Assembly: GCA_027009095.1 (NCBI GenBank)
Contig: JALVDG010000196.1
Location: 1-11,207 of the forward strand
Source of the DNA: Thiotrichaceae bacterium
Lineage (GTDB): Bacteria; Pseudomonadota; Gammaproteobacteria; Thiotrichales; Thiotrichaceae
Length of the DNA: 11,207 nucleotides
Direction: 5' to 3'
Shown here piece after piece: positions 6,345 through 11,207 of the stretch. Position 1 is the first letter of the stretch. Every line of letters begins with the position of its first letter. The notes under the pieces are model-generated. The model did not search any database. It saw only the letters and a list, made by a program, of their open reading frames with translations, and was not told the origin of the DNA. Made by a program: the position numbers and the translations under genes.

Positions 6345-6384
6345 TATAAAAAAGGTCACATAGATATTATCCAGTGACCTTTTG
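6345..6384 (-). terminator. Rho-independent terminator after the Bax inhibitor-1 family gene
   Basis: AAAAGGTCAC (6350-6359) and GTGACCTTTT (6374-6383) make a perfect 10-bp stem with a 14-nt loop. Read leftward, the 3' arm runs into six T residues, so it ends transcription of the leftward gene at 6488-7195. Rightward there are only four T residues before GGGG, so any bidirectional use would be weak. The stop-to-stem distance is about 100 bp because a repeat copy lies between. Confidence 0.75.
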
Positions 6385-6395
6385 GGGTGCTATCG

Positions 6396-6479
6396 TTTTT
6401 CAGATAAATAATTTCTTGATAAAAGGAGTGAAAGCTTCAGCTTTTTAGTCTCCAAGATAAAATTTAATAAGTGAAAATC
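6396..6479 (+). repeat. 84-nt dispersed repeat, copy B
   Basis: This is the inverted partner of 4744-4827, with 71 of 84 positions identical and no gaps. It fills the gap between the terminator at 6345-6384 and the stop codon at 6488, so it would be transcribed as antisense in the 3' untranslated region of the Bax inhibitor-like gene. Like copy A it begins 12 nt from a terminator stem. Confidence 0.7.
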
Positions 6480-6487
6480 TGTAATTA

Positions 6488-7195
6488 TTAGTCATCACCA
6501 AAAGCCATCATAAATTGTAAGACATACCAGAATAATAATCCAACACTTGCAAATAGCGATAAAGAAGCGGCTACGTGTTGATCGGTATGATACTCATGAA
6601 GCACATTTGAGGTACTATACAGAACCGAACCTGCCGCAAATAAGATCATCGCACCTGAAAACCAAAGACCTAGCGAGAAACCAAAGATAATGGAAGCAAC
6701 GATTGTTCCCATCGCGATAAATCCACCAATCATTAAAAAACGTCCCATAAAGGAGAAGTTTATTTTGGTCGAAAATGCGGTAAAGGTTAAACCTGCGACC
6801 AAGGCTATCGTAACAATAGCCGCATTTTGTAAAATATCAGGTGCTTTTAACTGTGCCATAAAGATAATTGGCATAAAAATAATGGCTTCGGCAATGGTAT
6901 AAAGCCCAAGACCCATATACTGCTTTTCACGCGACATACCATTATGCGCCCAGCTATTTGCTAACATGGAGATGCCCATAAAAGCAGCAAGTACAATAAG
7001 CCATGACCATTTACTACCTGAGAGTAAGCCTAAAAAATTTTGTGCAACACCCGATTGAATTAGCAAGGTTTCTAAAACAGCAAAGGTGGCAATCGCACCA
7101 CCTAGGTGTAGATAAGTGCGCTTAATAAAAGCAGCACGCTCATTTTCAGCGGCATTGGCTACGATTTGTCCAGAACCAGTGTCTAAATAACTCAT
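6488..7195 (-). CDS. Bax inhibitor-1/YccA family membrane protein
   Basis: A 235-residue integral membrane protein with seven predicted helices (about 28-48, 63-80, 93-114, 121-141, 150-173, 177-196 and 206-231) and a soluble N-terminus of about 25 residues with the family's AENERAAFIKRTYLHLGGA lead-in. It belongs to the TMBIM/UPF0005 family; E. coli relatives include YccA, a modulator of FtsH, and YbhL, while the Bacillus member YetJ is a pH-sensitive calcium leak channel. The paired aspartates that gate YetJ and human BI-1 appear to be replaced by Ser194 (LYSTSN) and Ser217 (LFASVGLLF), which makes calcium gating of that type doubtful. The ATG at 7195 has a strong AGGAGA 9 nt upstream. It has its own terminator. 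Proximity to qmcA suggests, but does not prove, a shared link to membrane-protein quality control. Confidence 0.92.
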   Translation of the reverse strand: MSYLDTGSGQIVANAAENERAAFIKRTYLHLGGAIATFAVLETLLIQSGVAQNFLGLLSGSKWSWLIVLAAFMGISMLANSWAHNGMSREKQYMGLGLYTIAEAIIFMPIIFMAQLKAPDILQNAAIVTIALVAGLTFTAFSTKINFSFMGRFLMIGGFIAMGTIVASIIFGFSLGLWFSGAMILFAAGSVLYSTSNVLHEYHTDQHVAASLSLFASVGLLFWYVLQFMMAFGDD

Positions 7196-7321
7196 TTTTA
7201 TTTCTCTCCTAACTTAAATATCTGCTAATAAAGCCTAGCACATTCCAATTGCTTTATGTTAAATAGCGACATTAAATATAGGTTATTACACTTCATGCAA
7301 CAGCAGTTGTTTAAGTAAATT

Positions 7322-7336
7322 GGTAACTACTTCAGC
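7322..7336 (+). repeat. Additional direct copy of the GTAACT-type repeat end
   Basis: GGTAACTACTTCAGC, one inserted T away from the consensus end GTAACTACTCAGC. It stands six nt to the left of the element at 7344-7466, giving two ends in tandem, possibly from nested insertion. Confidence 0.5.
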
Positions 7337-7343
7337 ATAATCG

Positions 7344-7466
7344 GTAACTGCTCAGATTGTGCTCTATTTGGTTCGAGTTCAAGGTAAAAGGGCGGAGTTT
7401 ATGAGCATAAATGAGCACTTTTAACGTAGAAATCGGGTAAAATTAGAGTGCAAGCTGAGTAGTTAC
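7344..7466. repeat. 123-bp MITE-like element with inverted ends, beyond fabA
   Basis: The left end (7344-7371) and the reverse complement of the right end (7439-7466) agree at 21 of 28 positions, starting GTAACTRCTCAG and followed by TTG and CTCTA. A solo copy of the same end is at 9384-9399. The right end stops 5 nt before the fabA stop codon, so the element forms the 3' untranslated region of fabA. The interior has no gene; it includes ATGAGCATAAATGAGCA, a 7-nt direct repeat. No transposase is in the window. Confidence 0.55.
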
Positions 7467-7471
7467 ATAAA

Positions 7472-7987
7472 TTAAAAATTTTCTGTTGATGTAAATAATC
7501 CAACTTTTAAATCGGTGGCGGTGTAAATCACTTTGCCATCAACCGATACAGTACCATTGCCTACGCCCATGACTAAGCGACGACAGATGACCCGTGTCAT
7601 ATCAATACGGTAAGTTACTTTCTTGGCAGTAGGTAGAATTTGACCTGTAAATTTTACCTCACCACAACCTAAGGCACGACCACGCCCTGGGTTATCTAGC
7701 CAGCCTAAGAAAAATCCAATTAATTGCCACATCGCATCTAAGCCCAAACAACCTGGCATAACAGGATCAGTAGGGAAGTGGCACTCGAAGAACCAAAGGT
7801 CAGGGTTTATATCGAGTTCTGCAATCATATAACCTTTACCAAATTCACCGCCATCTTCATGGATTTCAACAATACGATCCATCATCAACATATTGGGGGT
7901 CGGTAGGCGGGCGTTTCCTTCGCCGAAAAGTTCGCCGTGTCCGCATTTTATGAGTTCATCGTAATCGAAAGCGCTTTGTCTTGACAT
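7472..7987 (-). CDS. fabA: 3-hydroxydecanoyl-[ACP] dehydratase/isomerase FabA
   Basis: FabA dehydrates 3-hydroxydecanoyl-ACP and isomerises trans-2- to cis-3-decenoyl-ACP, the branch point of anaerobic-type unsaturated fatty acid synthesis in the cytoplasm. The 171 residues match the family's full length and hot-dog fold. The catalytic pair is present: His70 in [20 protein letters not shown] and Asp84 in the same stretch. Other marks are [12 protein letters not shown] (28-39) and a [10 protein letters not shown] segment (107-116). The glycine after PVMP and the [10 protein letters not shown] helix distinguish it from FabZ. The ATG at 7987 has GGAT 6-9 nt upstream. The usual partner fabB is not in this window. 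No T-rich terminator follows; a repeat element lies directly downstream. Confidence 0.97.
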   Translation of the reverse strand: MSRQSAFDYDELIKCGHGELFGEGNARLPTPNMLMMDRIVEIHEDGGEFGKGYMIAELDINPDLWFFECHFPTDPVMPGCLGLDAMWQLIGFFLGWLDNPGRGRALGCGEVKFTGQILPTAKKVTYRIDMTRVICRRLVMGVGNGTVSVDGKVIYTATDLKVGLFTSTENF

Positions 7988-8019
7988 AATTTATCCAGAT
8001 AGAATAGTTTTGGGGAGCT

Positions 8020-8061
8020 TCCATTAATAAATCTGTGCAAATGGGTAGCTTTATTAATGGA
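8020..8061. repeat. Long perfect inverted repeat between fabA and thiE
   Basis: TCCATTAATAAA (8020-8031) and TTTATTAATGGA (8050-8061) are perfect 12-bp arms around 18 nt, extendable by wobble pairs. It lies 33 bp upstream of the fabA start and 72 bp upstream of thiE. It could be two operator half-sites for fabA control or a hairpin in either leader. No FadR- or FabR-type consensus is recognised. Confidence 0.45.
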
Positions 8062-8075
8062 GGTTCTGAGTAATA

Positions 8076-8098
8076 TATTTACCGATAAACGGTAAATA
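8076..8098. promoter_or_regulatory. Perfect 23-nt dyad in the fabA-thiE divergent region
   Basis: TATTTACCG, a 5-nt ataaa centre, then CGGTAAATA: a perfect 9-bp dyad placed 35 bp before the thiE ATG and 88 bp before the fabA ATG. Size, symmetry and position suit an operator for a dimeric regulator. The GC-containing ACCG/CGGT cores make it less likely to be chance than the AT-only dyads elsewhere in the window. Confidence 0.45.
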
Positions 8099-8133
8099 AA
8101 ATTCGCCAATCTTAACAGAATCATGGGGTATTT

Positions 8134-8733
8134 ATGAAAGGACTTTACGCAATAACTGAGAGTGATTCTGAAAATTTAATTAAAAAAGTCACTTTAGCCT
8201 TAGAGGGTGGCGTGAAAATACTGCAATACCGTAATAAAAACGCAAATATCCAGCAGCAGTTACAAGAGGCAATAGAGCTAGCGACACTCTGTAAAAAATT
8301 TGATACGCATTTTATTATTAATGATGATATTTATTTAGCGCATAAAGTCATGGCTGATGGCGTTCATTTAGGTAGGGAAGACGGTTCTTTGACTGAAGCA
8401 AGAGAATTACTTGGGGGGAGGGCGATTATCGGTGTCACTTGCTATCAAGATATTAATATTGCAATAGAAGCAGAAAAGCAGGGGGCAGATTATGTTGCCT
8501 TTGGCAGTTTTTTCGCCTCCCCAACAAAGCCTCAAGCACCAAGAGCAAGTCTTGATCTATTGCAACAAGCCAAGCAACAGTTATCTTTGCCTATCTGTGC
8601 GATCGGCGGTATCACTTTAGACAATGCCAGTATTTTGATTGATAGCGGAGCAGATATGATTGCTGTTATTAGTAGCCTGTTTGCAACAGATAATATTACG
8701 GCAACAGCAACACAGTTTTCAGCTAAATTTTAG
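8134..8733 (+). CDS. thiE: Thiamine phosphate synthase ThiE
   Basis: ThiE joins hydroxymethylpyrimidine pyrophosphate to thiazole phosphate (carboxylate), giving thiamine phosphate, in the cytoplasm. The 199-residue protein is a TIM barrel close to the usual length. Visible motifs are GGVKILQYRNK (25-35), with the diphosphate-contacting QxR, then FIINDD (60-65, Mg-binding Asp), GVHLGRED (76-83), GVTCY (100-104), DYVAFGSFFASPTK (119-132), AIGGIT (156-161) and AVISSLF (177-183). The common HLGQED is HLGRED here. It stands alone, with no other thi gene and no recognisable TPP riboswitch in the 146 bp upstream. The ATG at 8134 has GGGGT 5-9 nt upstream; the ATG at 8123 is out of frame. Confidence 0.95.
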   Translation: MKGLYAITESDSENLIKKVTLALEGGVKILQYRNKNANIQQQLQEAIELATLCKKFDTHFIINDDIYLAHKVMADGVHLGREDGSLTEARELLGGRAIIGVTCYQDINIAIEAEKQGADYVAFGSFFASPTKPQAPRASLDLLQQAKQQLSLPICAIGGITLDNASILIDSGADMIAVISSLFATDNITATATQFSAKF

Positions 8734-8769
8734 TACATCAACCAGTTCAAAGTGTCAGATACTTTTGAG

Positions 8770-9354
8770 CTAGTAAGGCTTCTCCCCAATATAATTTCCT
8801 GGTGGGTTATAGTTGCAAACCCATAGTTGTGACTGGTCAGGGCATACGGATATTGCACAGCCTACTTCGCGTGTTTCACGCCAAACGATTTGGGTGTAAT
8901 GACCGCATTGCTCTCCTGCTCGACAGCTATTATTGTTGTAATTGTAGTCTACTACCTCATCTGCCCAAGCTTTAACAACCTCTGCAATCGTAATTTCTTG
9001 TCGTTCGATACGTCCATCCGACCAACGTTTGGGGCTTGCCCAAAATAAGTTTTCACCATAAATTTGTTTATAAGGTCCTGCTTGATGAGGACGGTGTGTC
9101 ATTGCACAGTTTTGAGTTTTTGCTTGATGGTCAGCCCATTGTTGTGCATAGCGTGCTAATTTATTTGACCAGCGCAATGGGATTAAGCCAAGTTGTGAGC
9201 GTACCGCATTATGGCTGGCTAAAGTACCTCTAAAATTATACGGTTCAGCACCAGCGTGAGGTCTGGATGTTTTTTGTGGGCTTGGTTCTGATGGCTTGTT
9301 ACTACAAGCTAGCATCAGCGAAAGAGAGAGGAGAAAAATGGTGGATTTATGCAT
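8770..9354 (-). CDS. CAP/SCP (PR-1-like) domain lipoprotein
   Basis: A 194-residue predicted lipoprotein. A signal helix (about 5-16) ends in the lipobox LMLAC with acylated Cys17. A proline- and serine-rich linker (about 18-40) precedes a complete CAP domain (about 41-194) of the PR-1 type common in eukaryotic secreted proteins. The four conserved pocket residues are visible: His87 in AMTH, Glu101 in GENLFW, Glu133 in AWADE and His152 in GHYTQIVW. The CAP2 signature NPPGNYIGEKPY closes the protein. Cysteines 83, 144, 150, 166, 171 and 180 could form the usual disulfides outside the cytoplasm. Known CAP roles include sterol or lipid binding and proteolysis; none can be assigned here. The ribosome site is weak (GAG about 9 nt before the ATG at 9354). 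It is convergent with thiE and separated from it by 36 bp. Confidence 0.92.
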   Translation of the reverse strand: MHKSTIFLLSLSLMLACSNKPSEPSPQKTSRPHAGAEPYNFRGTLASHNAVRSQLGLIPLRWSNKLARYAQQWADHQAKTQNCAMTHRPHQAGPYKQIYGENLFWASPKRWSDGRIERQEITIAEVVKAWADEVVDYNYNNNSCRAGEQCGHYTQIVWRETREVGCAISVCPDQSQLWVCNYNPPGNYIGEKPY

Positions 9355-9383
9355 TGGAATACTCGAATTTTTTATTTTTAATC

Positions 9384-9399
9384 GTAACTATTCAGCTTG
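9384..9399 (+). repeat. Solo copy of the GTAACT-type repeat end
   Basis: GTAACTATTCAGCTTG differs by one base from the right end of the element at 7344-7466 (read leftward, GTAACTACTCAGCTTG) and stays similar through the following ATCTA. It lies 30 bp upstream of the CAP lipoprotein start, so it may overlap that gene's promoter or leader. Confidence 0.5.
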
Positions 9400-9480
9400 T
9401 AATCTATTATTATTTTAGTGAGATCTGAAGTCAGAGATGAAGTTCAATGAGTGATTTAACTTTATCCCTCCTTTTTTCTT

Positions 9481-9504
9481 GTTTCCACGCTCTTGCGCGG
9501 AAAC
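9481..9504. repeat. REP-like GC-rich palindrome downstream of gpmI
   Basis: GTTTCCACGC, a TCTT loop, then GCGCGGAAAC: a 10-bp stem with one mismatch, 10 nt beyond the gpmI stop codon. Read leftward the stem is followed by AAGAAAAAAGG, so it lacks the T-run of an intrinsic terminator. Similar GTTCCCACGCTC/GAGCGTGGGAAC palindromes are familiar as dispersed extragenic repeats in gammaproteobacteria. It could still stabilise the gpmI transcript end. Confidence 0.55.
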
Positions 9505-9514
9505 GAGAGCTACA

Positions 9515-11080
9515 TTAGTAATCAGCAGGACGATTAGAAAGATCCAGTTTCTTTAATAATAAAGAATCACACTCCATTGCTTCTGGTTTTGGTAAGCCCA
9601 TTAGATCTAAAACAGTTGGAGCTAGGTTACTTAAACCTGCGCTAGTGCGTAGTTGCCAGAAGTCTTTGTCGATGATTAAACAGGGTACAGGGTAAACAGT
9701 GTGTTGTGTGCTAGGTTCTCCTGTAAAGGGGTCAACATATTCATCGCAGTTGCCGTGGTCTGCGGTGACAATTACAGAGTACTCATTTTTAACGGCTTCA
9801 TCGAGTACACGACCGACTTCCGTGTCGAGGACTTCAACGGCTTTGATAATGGCATCAGGCATTGCGGTGTGACCTACCATGTCGCCATTGGCAAAGTTGA
9901 CGACAATAAAGGAGTATTTTTGCTCGTTTAATGCATCGATTACTTTGTTTGCGACTTCTTTGGCGCTCATTTCTGGGCATTCATCGTAGGTATCAACATG
10001 TGGAGAGTCAACCATAATACGATCTTCACCTGCATAAGGTGTTTCGCGTCCACCATTGAAAAAGAAGGTGACGTGTGCGTATTTTTCGGTTTCTGCGCAA
10101 TGAAGTTGTCGATAACCCGATAGGCTAATGGTGTGAGATAAGTTAGTACCAGGTCGCTCAGGGGTAAAGGCAACTGGTGCTAATAGTTTTTTATCGTATT
10201 CTGTTAGGCAAGTAACAACGATACGTTCATAATCACCACGATCAAAGCCTTTAAATTTCGCACCCATGCCAAGTGCTTCGGCTAATTGACGAGGACGATC
10301 ATTGCGGAAGTTGAAGAAGATAAGGGAGTCGTTTGGCATAATGGTTTCGCCATCTTCCATGACATGGGGGAGGATAAACTCATCGGTTTGACCATCTTCA
10401 TAGGCTGCAATAATGGCTTCAACAGCATTGGTCATGGGCTTGCCTTTACGGTGAACCATCATATCCCATGCCATCTTGGTGCGATCCCAACGAGAGTCGC
10501 GATCCATTGCATAAAATCGTCCGATTAAGGTTGATATTTTGCCACCAAACTCATCTAATGATGCAGATAATTGCTCTACAAAACGAACAGCTGATTTTGG
10601 TGAGGTATCACGTCCGTCGGTAATCACATGCATAGCAGGGACAACCCCCATTTCTTTACACATGGCAATTAAGGCACAAAGATGATTAACGTGGCTATGT
10701 ACGCCACCATCAGAGACTAATCCCACCAAATGAATAGGGCGGTTGTTTGTTTTTGCATGTAGCATTGCGGCACGTAATACCGTGTTTTTAGCAAAAGAGC
10801 CATCCTCTATGGCATCATCAATACGCACTAAATCTTGACGAATAACGCTACCGCAACCAATGGTGAAGTGACCAACTTCAGAATTACCCATTTGTCCTTC
10901 CGGTAAGCCAACAGATTTCCCCGATGCCTGTAATGTAGTATGAGGATATTTGCTAAAGTACTCATCTAAATTAGGTGTATTTGCTTCAAAAACTGCATTA
11001 TTTTTTTTGCTGGGGTTAACGCCAAAACCATCGATAATAAGTAGCATTGTTTTGCGTCGAGGAGTATGAATTTGCTGCAC
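9515..11080 (-). CDS. gpmI: 2,3-bisphosphoglycerate-independent phosphoglycerate mutase
   Basis: GpmI interconverts 3- and 2-phosphoglycerate in glycolysis and gluconeogenesis, using two Mn ions and a phosphoserine intermediate. The 521-residue protein has the full alkaline-phosphatase-fold architecture. The metal and catalytic set is visible: Asp17 (LLIIDGFG), nucleophile Ser67 (MGNSEVGH), Asp400 and His404 (NGDMVGH), Asp441 and His442 (TADHGN) and His460 (STQHT). The substrate-binding insertion has HVITDGRDTSP (151-161), RFYAMDRDSRWDR (188-200) and FFNFRNDRPRQ (265-275). The start is GTG at 11080 with AGGA 8 nt upstream. An ATG at residue 12 has no ribosome site and would leave almost no residues before the first metal ligand. 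It is a single-gene unit followed by a REP-like hairpin. Confidence 0.97.
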   Translation of the reverse strand: MQQIHTPRRKTMLLIIDGFGVNPSKKNNAVFEANTPNLDEYFSKYPHTTLQASGKSVGLPEGQMGNSEVGHFTIGCGSVIRQDLVRIDDAIEDGSFAKNTVLRAAMLHAKTNNRPIHLVGLVSDGGVHSHVNHLCALIAMCKEMGVVPAMHVITDGRDTSPKSAVRFVEQLSASLDEFGGKISTLIGRFYAMDRDSRWDRTKMAWDMMVHRKGKPMTNAVEAIIAAYEDGQTDEFILPHVMEDGETIMPNDSLIFFNFRNDRPRQLAEALGMGAKFKGFDRGDYERIVVTCLTEYDKKLLAPVAFTPERPGTNLSHTISLSGYRQLHCAETEKYAHVTFFFNGGRETPYAGEDRIMVDSPHVDTYDECPEMSAKEVANKVIDALNEQKYSFIVVNFANGDMVGHTAMPDAIIKAVEVLDTEVGRVLDEAVKNEYSVIVTADHGNCDEYVDPFTGEPSTQHTVYPVPCLIIDKDFWQLRTSAGLSNLAPTVLDLMGLPKPEAMECDSLLLKKLDLSNRPADY

Positions 11081-11149
11081 AATATAATCCTGTTGTTTTT
11101 TATTAAGCGCGCATTCTACCTCTAATTAATGACAAATTCATGTTAGATA

Positions 11150-11176
11150 TTTATAGTGTTAGTAATGTAGTGTTAA
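11150..11176 (-). promoter_or_regulatory. Weak promoter candidate for gpmI
   Basis: Read leftward, TTAACA (11176-11171) and TATAAA (11155-11150) resemble -35 and -10 hexamers but are only 15 bp apart, shorter than the optimum. The pair lies about 70-95 bp before the GTG start and overlaps the tandem repeat at 11154-11181. Confidence 0.25.
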
Positions 11177-11181
11177 TAGTG
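11154..11181. repeat. Tandem 14-nt repeat upstream of gpmI
   Basis: TAGTGTTAGTAATG is followed at once by TAGTGTTAATAGTG, with 12 of 14 positions identical. It lies 74-101 bp upstream of the gpmI start, where paired regulator sites could sit. It may equally be a slippage duplication. Confidence 0.4.
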
Positions 11182-11207
11182 CGTCTTTTATAGGTGTGCT
11201 CCCTCAC

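Noticed and set aside
7322..7466. CRISPR array from repeated GTAACT units
   Set aside because: Copies are few, differ in orientation and are unevenly spaced; no cas gene is present.
7988..8133. TPP riboswitch ahead of thiE
   Set aside because: A CTGAG is present near 8066, but the conserved TGAACCTGA part and the expected helices are missing, and the spacer is short.
9481..9504. Intrinsic terminator for gpmI
   Set aside because: The stem is good, but read leftward it is followed by A residues and not by a T-run, so it was called a REP-like repeat.

Overview
The window reads as an AT-rich chromosomal segment of a gammaproteobacterium. This rests on a RimO tail, a FabA with intact catalytic residues, a QmcA/NfeD pair, a YccA-like Bax inhibitor protein, a stand-alone ThiE and a cofactor-independent phosphoglycerate mutase. 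The low GC and the many short dispersed palindromes would suit the Thiotrichales or relatives, but that placement is an impression and no marker here fixes it.

Layout, left to right. 1-577 (+): C-terminal part of rimO. 805-1824 (-): a TrpD2/YbiB-type phosphoribosyltransferase-fold protein. 2071-3444 (-): a very AT-rich leucine-rich-repeat lipoprotein. A 681-bp non-coding block then leads to a divergent (+) gene at 4129-4632 for a small membrane protein with a LuxR-type DNA-binding domain, preceded by a 12-codon in-frame upstream ORF. 4886-6261 (-): the nfeD-qmcA operon, stop and start overlapping by 4 nt, closed by a strong terminator. 6488-7195 (-): a Bax inhibitor-1 family membrane protein with its own terminator. 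7472-7987 (-) fabA and 8134-8733 (+) thiE diverge around two perfect dyads. 8770-9354 (-): a CAP/PR-1-domain lipoprotein. 9515-11080 (-): gpmI.

Most genes are unrelated housekeeping or envelope functions. The only clear operon is qmcA-nfeD, a membrane-microdomain pair. The divergent LRR lipoprotein and membrane-tethered LuxR-type regulator form the one accessory-looking island (very low GC, long intergenic region, inverted repeats, leader ORF). Their pairing as a regulatory unit is inference only.

The intergenic regions are rich in repeats. One 84-nt repeat occurs twice in opposite orientation (4744-4827 and 6396-6479, 71 of 84 identical), with partial relatives at 4684-4708 and near 1956-2050. 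A 123-bp element with inverted ends lies just beyond fabA, and a solo copy of its end lies at 9384-9399. A second, 220-bp inverted-repeat element lies in the LRR/LuxR intergenic region. A REP-like hairpin follows gpmI. I did not find a convincing new multi-gene system; the most unusual signals are the leader ORF of the LuxR-type gene and the repeat families.
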